64,000 nt of DNA from Lewinellaceae bacterium. GTDB lineage: Bacteria > Bacteroidota > Bacteroidia > Chitinophagales > Saprospiraceae. Where the stretch lies: contig JACJYB010000005.1 of the NCBI GenBank assembly GCA_020636355.1, positions 186,001 through 250,000 of the forward strand. The letters run 5' to 3'. Below, in pieces: positions 9,463 through 19,689 of the stretch (position 1 is its first letter; every line of letters starts with the position of its first letter). The notes beneath the pieces are model-generated. The model searched no databases. It worked only from the letters and a program-made list of their open reading frames with translations, and was not told where the DNA came from. A program made the position numbers and the translations under genes.

Positions 9463-10406
9463 AATATCAGCGCGAGGAATTACTAAAAGCCCTGCAAAAT
9501 CCAAAGGAATTAAAGCGGCTTCGGAACGCCACCCATCATAAGGCTGATAAAAATCCCGGAGATAACGATGTCGAAAAAGCATTGGCTGACTGGCTTGGCC
9601 GATTAAAACTGCTTCATGGATTGCCGTTCAATTATCTTGTTCCTGACACGAAAATGCTTCCGGAAGAGTCATTGCGATTTTTTTATTTCAATACTTTATG
9701 GCTGGATTATCTCCAGGAAGGGGCATTAAGTCTGGGCAGATCAACCTCTTCAATGAAGGTTCATGACCAGGCTTTCGCATCGGATCTTGATTATCTTTCA
9801 CGTTGGGGCATGCGTAAGCAACGCAGTAAGGTGTTAGGCCATTTGGTGCATCACCTGCACCCGGATGAGCTAAAAGCGCTAAACGCAGACCCTATCCCTG
9901 TTAACGAAAAAGTAACCGGATTTTTACTGCGATCCGGGGTTGTCAGCGGTTGGGAGGGGCTGCAGATTGAGGCTTTCCACGATAAAGAACAAACGCAACC
10001 GGCAACACTGTTGCGAATGGATCATCTAGGACCCAATGTACTGTTCTGCATGTATGAAGGGGAGGTTAAATCGTTTCGTATCCACGAATACCCGGAGACC
10101 CTGCATTTTGGAGTTGATACCCCAGTTGGAGCAGGTAACGATTTTACCAAATCATTCCGATATGTGGTTGATGTAGATGGACATGCCGCCGGAACGCAGG
10201 TCAAGGACTCCATTGCTCCCCCGGTTCAAATCAACGAATACGAACGCCAGAAAGGAGGACGGGTGGTTAAAGTGAATGCACTGGCAAAAGCCATGCAGAA
10301 AAGTCTGGAAACATCGATCTCCTATGATGGACCTTTTACCGCTGCAGAATTTGCCTTGGAAATGGTAGAAGGGGTCCAAGCTGTCAACTTTCAAATAGAA
10401 TATTAA
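9459..10406 (+). CDS. Cassette gene 2: 315-residue protein, unknown function
   Basis: The protein opens with a charged helical N terminus, then reads as a mixed alpha/beta soluble protein (FNYLVPDTKMLPEESLRFFY near residue 55-75; HYGVDT-like strands near 210). No signal peptide, membrane segment or known motif is seen. It begins within the stop of cassette gene 1 and its own TAA is directly followed by the ATG of cassette gene 3, with no gap. Such spacing suggests that it is made in fixed ratio with its neighbours and probably works in a complex with them. The C-terminal stretch (SISYDGPFTAAEFALEMVEG) is helical. No function can be inferred from the sequence. Confidence 0.8.
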   Translation: MKYQREELLKALQNPKELKRLRNATHHKADKNPGDNDVEKALADWLGRLKLLHGLPFNYLVPDTKMLPEESLRFFYFNTLWLDYLQEGALSLGRSTSSMKVHDQAFASDLDYLSRWGMRKQRSKVLGHLVHHLHPDELKALNADPIPVNEKVTGFLLRSGVVSGWEGLQIEAFHDKEQTQPATLLRMDHLGPNVLFCMYEGEVKSFRIHEYPETLHFGVDTPVGAGNDFTKSFRYVVDVDGHAAGTQVKDSIAPPVQINEYERQKGGRVVKVNALAKAMQKSLETSISYDGPFTAAEFALEMVEGVQAVNFQIEY

Positions 10407-13400
10407 ATGAATTCCCAAAAACCATTTAAGCTGGCCACCGACGGTCTGGGTTTGATCGTCCCAATGAATGTTGAAGCATTGTGTGTAAATAATGATGAGG
10501 TGGAATATGTTCCCGCACCTTATAATTTTTCACGATTACCCAATGCAGACGATCCATCCATCCCCAATCTAAGCAATGTGGTAATGACCAGCGGACTGGT
10601 AAACATGCAGATCGGCGTACACCTGCACTGGGCTTTGCCGGATGGACTGACTAAAGGAGTAAGCCCCCAGTCTTCCGACAGCAGCCTGCAATTCCCCCAA
10701 ACGCCTGACCGCTGGCTTATCAACCGGGTATTCACCGATATCTCAGATCCTAATAATCCGGTAAATACCGTCAAATCATGGGTCATCGAGAGCAATTATG
10801 TTTCGGTGGAAAAACCAGAACGGGAGACAACAACAGTGCCTTTTAAAACCGATGATGATTCCGCTCCACAATACCGGTATTTAGGGAGAGTGCAAGAATT
10901 TGAGACCTGGCGGGAACAATTTCTGGCCAGAGAGGCAAACCCCGAATTAAAAGCTGCCGATACCGATAACTACGTACCGGGGTTAAGTGCCGTAGGCTAT
11001 GGCTCTCCCGAGTTTGCCGCTTCTTATGCAAATTGCAAAAGTGTTTTTGGCTTCTATGATCAGCACAAGGACTTGCAAAACCTGGGGGCGGATGGTGCCG
11101 ACTACCTGCTTTCATACCAGGTTATCGGATGGTACCACGACGTTATCAATGATCCGGTCACCCAATTACCGATTGAAATGGCCCCCGAGCCTTTTGATCG
11201 TTTACTCGACAAAATTACGGTTCCCGCAGATAAAGATACCATCCGAAAATACTATACCCGAAATACAACCGACAATCCTTACGTCCTCCGTCCAGATCTG
11301 GATTCCCCTACCCGTTTAATCCTGATCCGGATATTTACCGAAGCCGACTACGGATTCCTGACGGACACCTTGAATCGCAATGCCTGGTCTTTACCTTCAG
11401 GCACCAAACTGGAAGGTCTCCAGGTAACACACACGCTTATTACGGGCACTGTCGGTCCGGTGCTCTGGAATACGACCAGAGAATACCCGCAAATGCAAGA
11501 TGAGACCATCAGCATCGCCATTGGGAATACTGCATCGGAAGCACTTTCCGCCCTCATCGCCGACCTGACTGGAAATCAGGAATTACCCTTTGTGGAGTCT
11601 ATATTAAATGCCCTGCAACTTGGCTTGCTGAAAGATATTGGAGAGCCTGACCATATCAACCGCTATGAGCAGTTACAGTTGGACATGCACGCATCCTCCT
11701 ATGCAAATCTCGATGGCGGCGGGTTATGGCAGGTTTCACTGATCCCGGAAAACGATAAAGACCAGGGTTCCGGTGAAGTAAATTTACCTCCGGACCTTGC
11801 CGATGAAATAAATAACCTCAACCTGATCCAATCCGACCTGGATCGGACTGAAGCTGAAATCGCTACACACCGCTCTGAGATTTTTATGGACTGGTACCGG
11901 TTCATGCAAGTCTTGCGCAGGGGACCGCTGGATCCCGACCATAATATGCAACCACGTGACATGGCTGAATTCATCCAGGATGAAATAGAGTCCATGCAGC
12001 AACTGATTCAAAAGAATGAAACAGAACGAAGACCGGACATCGCCGAACGGGTTGCATGGATAAAATCGAACTTACCCCAGGAATATCAGCTTGAAATGGT
12101 CCAGGGGCCCAGGTACTACGAGCCTGAAGAGCCCGTTGCTTTATTCCAGGGCGCCAGCATCAAACCACCGCAGCGTTATGGCGGAGACGGACGGTATATG
12201 GCTAACCAGACCCTGCTATGTCGTCTAAGCACTCAAGTCATCACAACATTAACCATACCCGGCAATCAAATTGGCAATCCTGCTGAGATCGTCTTGAACC
12301 GCGACAATACGCCTCAACTACCGGGCGACTTACCCCTCGACTATGGCAATCAAGTCCACAGTTTATTCACTGAAAATAGCCTGCTCAATCCCACGGTAGT
12401 TGCCGCGCTCTGCATCAATAACGGCTCAACACTGGAATATTCCGCTTTACGAGAGGTTTTCCTCACCAATTTGAGGGAATTTCTTTCTCCCTCCATCCCC
12501 GAAATGATTCCTAACGCTGAAGTAGAATTGATCGGCAACCGGGTTGCAGAAGCGGACTTTAAATTCTTAAAGGAATTGTATATACCTGATGGTCCGAATT
12601 ACGTATTAAAAGATCCTCTTTCATCCCTGGAAGACGATAAGATCAACCGGCTGAAATACATTTTTATATCGGCATCAATGGCCTGGGCCGTTAAGCTCCC
12701 ATATACCGGCGGGATTGCGCCGTCAGAAATTTACTTTGTAAAGTGGGACGAAAATCCCTGGTTGCCGTTTTCATTTTCATGGGAAATTTCATTCGCTCCA
12801 TTTGCTGCCATAGAGAGTATACAAGCCTTTTCGGCCAGTTACGATCCTGAATTTATCATTAAAACATTTAAGCTCGGTGATGTGGGGTTTGTGTACAAAG
12901 GAGACGTCCCGATCCTGCAGGAGACCCAGGCGCATTCCAACACCAGTTTCATGACGCCTCATGCGGAACAGAATTTCCAGGAACAAATAAAGAAATTCAT
13001 CGATGCCCAAAAGGATAGTCCTTTCGATAAAGAACTGAAGGCCATTCTGGAGAGTATGAAAGATTTTCCACCCATCCTGTCTCAATCTTTTAATGGCTTC
13101 AACAGTGATATGATCATGCGCAATGAGGTACTCCAACTGGACATCAAAGACCCGGTTCACAGTATGTTCAGTGGATTCACGGAAGAAGTCAGACAGGAAG
13201 TCGGCCCCATGACTCAAACCAGTCCCAGCATGGGTAGTTACTACAATCCTATCCGGACAGGGCTGATGCGTATAGACAAACTAACGATCATTGATGCTTT
13301 CGGTCGAAAGGTCACCATCGACAAGCCCCGAAAAATAATTGTCGCCCAGGGTTTAATAACGGAAGGGCTACCGGCCAATTACGTTTATCTCCCTCCCCGT

Positions 13401-14474
13401 ATCCTGCAACCGGCTCGTCTCCAGTTCCGCTGGCTGGCAGCAAAAAATAATGCCATTGAGATGAATACGCATCCAGCCACTACCCCTATCTGCGGCTGGC
13501 TGCTGGCCAATCACCTGGACAATAGTCTTGTCCTTTATACCAACGCCGGGGCGGCCCTGGGATCGCTCACCGTCAGTGAGAATCTAATGAACGTAATCTG
13601 GCAAGGCGTGCCGGGAGGCCCGGGTTTCGGCTTGAACCTTTACGATTATTTTGAGAGCGGTCCGGGTAAGGACGTCAATGCCTCCTTCAAGAAACTGGTG
13701 ATCTCGCTGTTCAATGATGGCCAGGCAAGTTACCTGCAAGCATTTCTCAGGGCCAATGATCTGACTTTCAGCCTGGTCCAACCAGAAAACTTCAAACAGC
13801 TTGGCAGCAATGCCGTGCTTATGGGATCTCCCATTGCTGTAGCTCAAGCCCGTCTGGATATGGAAACTGCCGGGATGCCGGCTTACAACCAAAGTTGGGA
13901 GGCCATGGAACGGGAGGTAAACGATAGTCAACCGAAAACCGATAATGGGTTTACCAAAGTAAAATTTCCGATCCGGCTTGGCTCGATGGAGCAGGTGAAT
14001 GACGGATTGCTCGGTTACTTTAAAAATAACGATTACAGTCATTATTATGCGCTTCATACCGATCAGCCTTCAGACCAGGTGACGATTCCTGATGAAACGA
14101 ACATCTTACTGAGTCTGGAGCGTCCTTCGAATAGTGAATTGGTCACGTTGTTGTTTGACCCTCGTGGCAGCATTCATGCGACGTCCGGCGTCTTTCCGGT
14201 TAAAGAAATTAATATCCCTCCGGATGTATTTGCTGATGCACTGGAAACACTGCGCCTGACCTTCCTCACCACACCCATACTCACCAATTCTGCCAAACTG
14301 GCTTTTCCTGTGCCCGCACAAGATGGAGGGCAGTGGACCTGGCTGGAAAATGACCTGGATAAATGGTCGGAAGCCTCAGAAATTGCTGGCATAGACGATA
14401 AAGCAACCATGGATTACACTACGCAGGAAATTAAAGAAGGATGGTTAGTACTTACTAAAGGCACTCAAAAATAA
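10407..14474 (+). CDS. Cassette gene 3: 1355-residue protein with central coiled coil, unknown function
   Basis: This is a large soluble protein with no signal peptide. Visible landmarks are a GVHLHWALPDG motif at about residues 71-81, a PDRWLINR segment soon after, helical heptad-like stretches at about 464-495 and 525-545, a PRYYEPEEPVALFQG segment near 570, a region containing DKLTIIDAFGRKV near 955, and an LLFDPRGSIHATSG strand pair near 1248. I recall the LHWALPD and DPRG motifs from very large hypothetical proteins of other bacteria, but no function is known to me. Its ATG follows the previous stop without a gap, and the next gene starts three bases after its stop. The open frame over 4 kb argues that it is a real and maintained gene. 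Confidence 0.82.
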   Translation: MNSQKPFKLATDGLGLIVPMNVEALCVNNDEVEYVPAPYNFSRLPNADDPSIPNLSNVVMTSGLVNMQIGVHLHWALPDGLTKGVSPQSSDSSLQFPQTPDRWLINRVFTDISDPNNPVNTVKSWVIESNYVSVEKPERETTTVPFKTDDDSAPQYRYLGRVQEFETWREQFLAREANPELKAADTDNYVPGLSAVGYGSPEFAASYANCKSVFGFYDQHKDLQNLGADGADYLLSYQVIGWYHDVINDPVTQLPIEMAPEPFDRLLDKITVPADKDTIRKYYTRNTTDNPYVLRPDLDSPTRLILIRIFTEADYGFLTDTLNRNAWSLPSGTKLEGLQVTHTLITGTVGPVLWNTTREYPQMQDETISIAIGNTASEALSALIADLTGNQELPFVESILNALQLGLLKDIGEPDHINRYEQLQLDMHASSYANLDGGGLWQVSLIPENDKDQGSGEVNLPPDLADEINNLNLIQSDLDRTEAEIATHRSEIFMDWYRFMQVLRRGPLDPDHNMQPRDMAEFIQDEIESMQQLIQKNETERRPDIAERVAWIKSNLPQEYQLEMVQGPRYYEPEEPVALFQGASIKPPQRYGGDGRYMANQTLLCRLSTQVITTLTIPGNQIGNPAEIVLNRDNTPQLPGDLPLDYGNQVHSLFTENSLLNPTVVAALCINNGSTLEYSALREVFLTNLREFLSPSIPEMIPNAEVELIGNRVAEADFKFLKELYIPDGPNYVLKDPLSSLEDDKINRLKYIFISASMAWAVKLPYTGGIAPSEIYFVKWDENPWLPFSFSWEISFAPFAAIESIQAFSASYDPEFIIKTFKLGDVGFVYKGDVPILQETQAHSNTSFMTPHAEQNFQEQIKKFIDAQKDSPFDKELKAILESMKDFPPILSQSFNGFNSDMIMRNEVLQLDIKDPVHSMFSGFTEEVRQEVGPMTQTSPSMGSYYNPIRTGLMRIDKLTIIDAFGRKVTIDKPRKIIVAQGLITEGLPANYVYLPPRILQPARLQFRWLAAKNNAIEMNTHPATTPICGWLLANHLDNSLVLYTNAGAALGSLTVSENLMNVIWQGVPGGPGFGLNLYDYFESGPGKDVNASFKKLVISLFNDGQASYLQAFLRANDLTFSLVQPENFKQLGSNAVLMGSPIAVAQARLDMETAGMPAYNQSWEAMEREVNDSQPKTDNGFTKVKFPIRLGSMEQVNDGLLGYFKNNDYSHYYALHTDQPSDQVTIPDETNILLSLERPSNSELVTLLFDPRGSIHATSGVFPVKEINIPPDVFADALETLRLTFLTTPILTNSAKLAFPVPAQDGGQWTWLENDLDKWSEASEIAGIDDKATMDYTTQEIKEGWLVLTKGTQK

Positions 14475-14477
14475 CCC

Positions 14478-17225
14478 ATGGCAAATCGTTTTTCCAGCAA
14501 CTATTTCTCCATACTGAATAAGAACGGTAAGGAAATCATCTACCGAACCAATGATGCATCTATCAATGTCCTGGCCTTTAAAATCATAAATGCATCCACC
14601 CAATTAATGGAATTAAAAGGGAATGGTGACACCGGGGATGGGTCTTTCTTTCGATTTGATTTTGAGTCCATGTTACCCGAAGAAACCGTTAAAAATATGA
14701 CCATCGATCTGCCCGATAGTTGGCAGAAGGAATACACACCGGGTGAAAACAACCTGCCTGGTACTTGGACTTTACGACCTACGACAGACCTTAAAATTTA
14801 CCCATCGGAAGACGTAAAATTTACCATTTCAAATTTTACCTGCCCTTCGACACAACCTGGTAATTTTGAGATCATGGCGGGAAATGTACCTGGGTATTCA
14901 GATACCCGGTTCCCGATAACCAGGCATTTGAGTGTAGAGAATCCAGTGGATCCGTCTAAAAAAACGCTGCCTCTTCAGTTTGGTTACATCAACCCGGTCC
15001 ATCCCATAAAAGGACAGTTACAGGATCTGGTAGCAGCAAACGATGACCGCACTTTCGGAGAATCACCGGTGGACATATACATTACTTATAATCCACAGGC
15101 ACAGATAGAAAATGGTTTCACTTATTTCCTGACCAATACGTCTAAAGATCCTTTGGTTCCTCCCGTGGCTACCAACCAGATCGAGGCAGATAATCCGCCG
15201 GTAGTATACATTTCATTTTTATTCGGCGAGGCGGAATACGACGTAACGACGCAGGATTTGGCGGATAACAACATTGACATCAATGTCAAGGCGAGCGTGA
15301 CACAATGGGTTGTGATGAAACACAAACCCGCGTCAGCTTATTGGATGATAGATCCGCAAAGTTCCATTATTCTTGATGGACATGAGACCGTATATTTTCC
15401 CATATCCAAAATCATTACGCCACTGAATGTAACCCCCAATACCATCAGCATCCTGTACATTCAAATCAACAATGTACCCGGATACAACGATGCGGTCTAT
15501 ACCCTGCCTTTAGTCAAGAAAAAAGCCATTGCTTCTATTCCTTCCCTAAAGGTTGACCCGGATCGTATCAAATTCGGAGAAAATGTAAAGATAGAATGGA
15601 TTACCAGCCTGGCGTGGCGGGTCACTTTAAAATACAACGATCGTGACGGCAAGACTACTGAATTGGATAGTGAAAAAGGTGAGATCCGGCTAAATGAATC
15701 CAGTTTCTCACCTACTCTGGCTCCCACCGCCGAAAACACAAAATTTACGCTCAGTGCCTACGATGACAGCGCATCACCGGTCCAGAGCTCCTTTGATATT
15801 CATGTGGAGCAGCCCCCTGTGGTGATTGAGTCTTTCACTGCTGATCCCATGCTGGTGGATGTCAGTAAACCAGCGACAACCACTTTCTCCTGGCAAATCA
15901 GCAATGCTCAAAAAGCCGATCTGGAAACACCGGATGGTAAGGTTGTCCTGAATCCGGTAAATGGTAAATGTCAATACGATCTCCAGAATACTTCATTGTT
16001 TACGTTAACCGCTTTTGGATATGGTTCTCAATTCAATCATCCGGTCCATGAAACCTTAAGGATATACGCCTATAAACCTGGACCAACCCTTGACATCCCA
16101 TTCAACGGAGAAAATGCCATGCAAACTTTTCCGGCGATAGTAATGAATAACCCTAAAGCAAGACTTTATGTATCCGATCCGGCAAAAACAAAAATTTTAT
16201 GCTACGATGTAACCAACAATAATCAGATTGCCCAATACGACGGAACGGTCATCTCATTAAGCCAGGATGGCACCAAGTTATTTGTTTTTTCACCAATCAA
16301 TACTGCATTCGGTATCAGCATCATTGATGTAGCTTCGAATGCCGCCTGGCAACTGCCCGGATTCGGTCCCGTATATCAAATGATCGCCACCCCGGATTTA
16401 ACCAAATTGTATTGTGCTTCCACCCATAATCTAAATACGGTAACCTGGCTAAAGGTAAACGCGGGGGCCAACACCATGGAAATGGGTGGTAGCTTAACCG
16501 TAGGAGTAAGCCCCCGGGCTATGGCTTTTAATTCCGACAGTAGTAAGCTGTATGTTGCCAATTACGATTCACATAATGTTTCGGTGATCGATGTCGCAAC
16601 GAACACCGTCATAAAAACCATCGATATTACCATCACCGAACCGCATTATTTTGCCTATCACAAAGAGGCCAACAAACTCTATGTCGCCTGCGAAGGATCG
16701 GATATCATTGTCGTCATAGACACTGCAAGTGATGCAGTTATAACCCAAATTAAAGTAGGAAATCGCCCCTCTACGGCGCTCATCAGTCCAAAAGGCGACC
16801 TGGTATTCGTCGCCAATTATGGAGCCAATACGGTATCGGTTATCGAAACAGCCAGTGATCAAGTAACGAGTACCCTTACTGTGGGACAAGCACCGATTGC
16901 GATGGCTTTGAACAGTGACGGAAATGTCTTTTTTGTTGGCAACTATTGTTCTAAATCCCTTTCGGTAGTGGATATCAACCGGCGAGTCGTCTTACCCCAA
17001 GCCCTGGACACCGGCAGCGAAAACGGCAATCCTTTCGGACTGGCCGTCTATACTGAAGGCAATGATTATTCCCGGATATACGTAGCCAAAGAGAACTTTG
17101 AGCTCCGGACCACCTGTACCGACGCAAAGCCAAACACCTCGATAAACGTAAGTGTTTATTCCGTGCAAAAACCAGGCAGGAGCCTGGAATTCACTAAAGA
17201 AAATGCTGCTCGAATAAAACCATAG
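14478..17225 (+). CDS. Cassette gene 4: Ig-like domains plus YncE/YVTN-type beta-propeller
   Basis: The N-terminal 340 residues are beta-rich and unrecognised. Residues about 350-530 hold two Ig-like units with the ADPMLVDVSKPATTTFSW type of strand pattern. From about 545 to 875 the protein is a propeller of YVTN/YncE type: units contain [YF]VANY-x-x-N-[TV]-VSVI-[DE]-x-A[ST] followed by a PxAMAxN step, best seen at about 680-830. YncE-like propellers usually bind partners or ligands, and most are exported, but this protein has no signal peptide. That fits with the other cassette proteins. The gene starts three bases after cassette gene 3 and its TAG is immediately followed by the ATG of the first MBL gene. 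A scaffold or recognition role is an inference only. Confidence 0.85.
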   Translation: MANRFSSNYFSILNKNGKEIIYRTNDASINVLAFKIINASTQLMELKGNGDTGDGSFFRFDFESMLPEETVKNMTIDLPDSWQKEYTPGENNLPGTWTLRPTTDLKIYPSEDVKFTISNFTCPSTQPGNFEIMAGNVPGYSDTRFPITRHLSVENPVDPSKKTLPLQFGYINPVHPIKGQLQDLVAANDDRTFGESPVDIYITYNPQAQIENGFTYFLTNTSKDPLVPPVATNQIEADNPPVVYISFLFGEAEYDVTTQDLADNNIDINVKASVTQWVVMKHKPASAYWMIDPQSSIILDGHETVYFPISKIITPLNVTPNTISILYIQINNVPGYNDAVYTLPLVKKKAIASIPSLKVDPDRIKFGENVKIEWITSLAWRVTLKYNDRDGKTTELDSEKGEIRLNESSFSPTLAPTAENTKFTLSAYDDSASPVQSSFDIHVEQPPVVIESFTADPMLVDVSKPATTTFSWQISNAQKADLETPDGKVVLNPVNGKCQYDLQNTSLFTLTAFGYGSQFNHPVHETLRIYAYKPGPTLDIPFNGENAMQTFPAIVMNNPKARLYVSDPAKTKILCYDVTNNNQIAQYDGTVISLSQDGTKLFVFSPINTAFGISIIDVASNAAWQLPGFGPVYQMIATPDLTKLYCASTHNLNTVTWLKVNAGANTMEMGGSLTVGVSPRAMAFNSDSSKLYVANYDSHNVSVIDVATNTVIKTIDITITEPHYFAYHKEANKLYVACEGSDIIVVIDTASDAVITQIKVGNRPSTALISPKGDLVFVANYGANTVSVIETASDQVTSTLTVGQAPIAMALNSDGNVFFVGNYCSKSLSVVDINRRVVLPQALDTGSENGNPFGLAVYTEGNDYSRIYVAKENFELRTTCTDAKPNTSINVSVYSVQKPGRSLEFTKENAARIKP

Positions 17226-18482
17226 ATGATGGCTGTTTTCACCAATTTTTCTTCGAAAGGCCGCACAGTTTCCGATTTACCAGGGGTTGCCACGCTGGGT
17301 GAAATGAATTTCGCATTTATGGACTTCGGACAGGGAGACTGCACCGTAATAGCGGACCCGGATAATGGCATTCTGGTGGTCGACTGCGGCTCCGTAAGTT
17401 TTCCAGCAAATGGCATTAATGACGTGGTTGCCATGATTCAGGGATGGGCAAATGGAGGTCGGATCCGGGTGGTATTAACCCACCCCGACCAGGATCATTA
17501 CAATCAGATTGTCAGTGTATGCAGCACCATACCGGTTACGCTTGTCGATCACATTTATTTCAGTAGAGCACAATCGAATGAATCCCCGCTGGGATATTAT
17601 GTGGTCAATGCACTCGGAGCCAATCAACATGTCCTGGGGTTCCCCGAAATCCATGAAATAACCATCAATGAAATGTTTGATCAGGAAAAAATATGGAACA
17701 ATTCAAACCAGTACGAAGCGCCTGTAGAAACGCTTGAAATTCCTGAAGCCGGATATGTGGTGGCAAGTGGTCAGACTATGGATGAAATTGATTGGTCCAT
17801 TAAAATAATCGCCGGAAATGTCACTGCCGATGGCCCCATGACCGAACAAAGTAATGCCGCCAGTTTAATTACGCTGATTGAATTTGGAGAACAGAAAGCA
17901 TTACTAATGGGAGACGCTACAACCGAGACGATGAATTATCTATTAAACAACCAGGCCGATCAAATTGGAAATATTAATATTTTTCAAATGCCCCATCACG
18001 GCAGTGAAAATAATATCCCCTCGGTAGCATTCAGAAATCTGGTGAACCCTTATTCCATTATTGTCAGTGTCGGGCTTCTGTCCAATAATTTCCATTTTCC
18101 AAGAAATGTGGCCATAGATTTCTGGTCAGGGGGCACTAACCTGAGGGACAATGAACTGGTACTCGACCTTTGGGAGTATGGATCGGACGACTATACAACC
18201 AATGAGGACCTTAATCGGATACTGAATGAAATCTGGAATGCTTATCCGGTTTCGCAAAATGGATCAAATACTTTTTACTGGTTAACCCATCCAGAGGACG
18301 CAGATCCTGATCGCAGTAATACAGGTTTTTATGGATTTACAAACAATTATTTTTTCTTATACCGGCATCATACCGTCAAAGACATTTGGGCAACCGGTAT
18401 CGAAGGAACATCCGAAGAAAGTTTTACCGAAGGTCTATTTCTTTTGACAAATAAATTATCGAAAAAAAATCAATCCTATTGA
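17226..18482 (+). CDS. Cassette gene 5: ComEC-like metallo-beta-lactamase-fold hydrolase
   Basis: The fold is shown by the N-terminal FMDFGQGDCTVI strand pair and DCGS turn typical of ComEC/Rec2-type MBL domains, then the metal motif HPDQDH (H86, D88, D90, H91), the ligand aspartate in MGDATTE (D230), and the PHHGS motif (H257, H258). These are the expected ligands of a one- or two-metal hydrolase. In the HxHxDH consensus the second His is replaced by Asp, as also occurs in ComEC-like proteins. Unlike ComEC there is no membrane channel and no signal peptide, so it is a free cytoplasmic enzyme. The C-terminal 120 residues are specific to this pair (YWLTHPEDADP, NTGFYGFTNN). Possible substrates are nucleic acids, nucleotides or phosphodiesters. 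ATG 17229 is an alternative start. Confidence 0.9.
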   Translation: MMAVFTNFSSKGRTVSDLPGVATLGEMNFAFMDFGQGDCTVIADPDNGILVVDCGSVSFPANGINDVVAMIQGWANGGRIRVVLTHPDQDHYNQIVSVCSTIPVTLVDHIYFSRAQSNESPLGYYVVNALGANQHVLGFPEIHEITINEMFDQEKIWNNSNQYEAPVETLEIPEAGYVVASGQTMDEIDWSIKIIAGNVTADGPMTEQSNAASLITLIEFGEQKALLMGDATTETMNYLLNNQADQIGNINIFQMPHHGSENNIPSVAFRNLVNPYSIIVSVGLLSNNFHFPRNVAIDFWSGGTNLRDNELVLDLWEYGSDDYTTNEDLNRILNEIWNAYPVSQNGSNTFYWLTHPEDADPDRSNTGFYGFTNNYFFLYRHHTVKDIWATGIEGTSEESFTEGLFLLTNKLSKKNQSY

Positions 18483-18483
18483 T

Positions 18484-19689
18484 ATGCCTGTTTTCGCAAC
18501 CTTATCGACCCATAAAAAAACGATTTCCACTGGGCAAATCGATGCAGAATACGACGAAATGAATATTGGCTTTATGGATATTGGCCAGGGAGATTGCACG
18601 GTGATTTCCTGTCCGGACAACATGGTCATTGTCGTCGATTGCGGCACCGTAGGCGGGTTGCCCGATAATGGAATGCTGGCCATTAAAAATTTGGTCCTGC
18701 AGTGGGCATATGGCGATGACATCGACCTGATCCTCACTCATCCGGACCGGGATCACTACAATCAGGCTATCAACTTGTGCAATTACATCCCTGTTACTTA
18801 CGCCCAAAATATTTATTTCAGCAGAGCTTATTCAAATGACTCGCCATTAGGAAATTACAACGTGACCGCATTGGGTAATAATATGCACATTTTTAATTTT
18901 CCCGAAATTCATGAAATAACCATTAATGCCAACACCAGAACCAAAAAAACATGGAATAATCTCAATGGTTACAATGCCCCTGTAAGTAATATACCGATCG
19001 CTGCCGATGGAATTACCATAGCGTCTGGCCAGACGACCGACGGCACCGATTGGAGCATCAAAATAATTGCCGGCAATGTTCCCGCAACGGGGAATGACGA
19101 ATGGCAAAGTAATGCCGCCAGCCTGGTCACATTAATCAGCTTTGGCAATCAAACCGTTTTGTTGATGGCTGATGCAACAAGTGAAACCATGAATTACTTA
19201 TTCAACAATCAAGCAGCTCAAATAGGTAATGTCAGTTTTTTACAAATGCCGCATCATGGAAGTGAAAGCAATTTACCAAGTAACAATTTTAAAAATTTGG
19301 TCAACCCACACGCCATTATTATCAGTGTCGGATTATTGTCTAATAATTTCAAATTACCACGATATAATGCCATTCAATCGTGGCTTTACGGAGCAAATTT
19401 GAATGCGGAGGAACTGGTGATAGACTATTGGCAGGTAGGCGCTCCTGGTTACAACACTGTGGACGACCTGAATCAAATTCTGAACGTTTCCTGGGCCCCC
19501 TATGAGGTTGACCAAAATGACACCAATACTTTCTTTTGGCTACTGGATCCTCAGGATGCTGAACCCGGCTATAGTAACACCGGGTTTTATGGATTTACCA
19601 ATAATGGATATTTCTTATACAGGATCACCATCAACCGGGACATTTGGGCAACCGGAGTCGAAGGCTCTTTCGAACATAATTTCAATTAA
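18484..19689 (+). CDS. Cassette gene 6: second ComEC-like MBL hydrolase, paralogue of gene 5
   Basis: This 401-residue protein aligns with its upstream neighbour over its whole length, and the metal ligands fall at identical residue numbers: HPDRDH (H86, D88, D90, H91), D230 in MADATSE, and PHHGS (H257, H258). The glycine before D230 is alanine here. The two genes therefore arose by tandem duplication and both appear catalytically intact, so they may form a heterodimer or act on different substrates. The start lies one base after the previous stop, and its TAA overlaps the next ATG (TAATG at 19687-19691). There is no signal peptide. The C-terminal NTGFYGFTNN...DIWATG(I/V)EG signature is shared with gene 5 and may be a docking element for other cassette proteins (inference). 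Confidence 0.9.
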   Translation: MPVFATLSTHKKTISTGQIDAEYDEMNIGFMDIGQGDCTVISCPDNMVIVVDCGTVGGLPDNGMLAIKNLVLQWAYGDDIDLILTHPDRDHYNQAINLCNYIPVTYAQNIYFSRAYSNDSPLGNYNVTALGNNMHIFNFPEIHEITINANTRTKKTWNNLNGYNAPVSNIPIAADGITIASGQTTDGTDWSIKIIAGNVPATGNDEWQSNAASLVTLISFGNQTVLLMADATSETMNYLFNNQAAQIGNVSFLQMPHHGSESNLPSNNFKNLVNPHAIIISVGLLSNNFKLPRYNAIQSWLYGANLNAEELVIDYWQVGAPGYNTVDDLNQILNVSWAPYEVDQNDTNTFFWLLDPQDAEPGYSNTGFYGFTNNGYFLYRITINRDIWATGVEGSFEHNFN

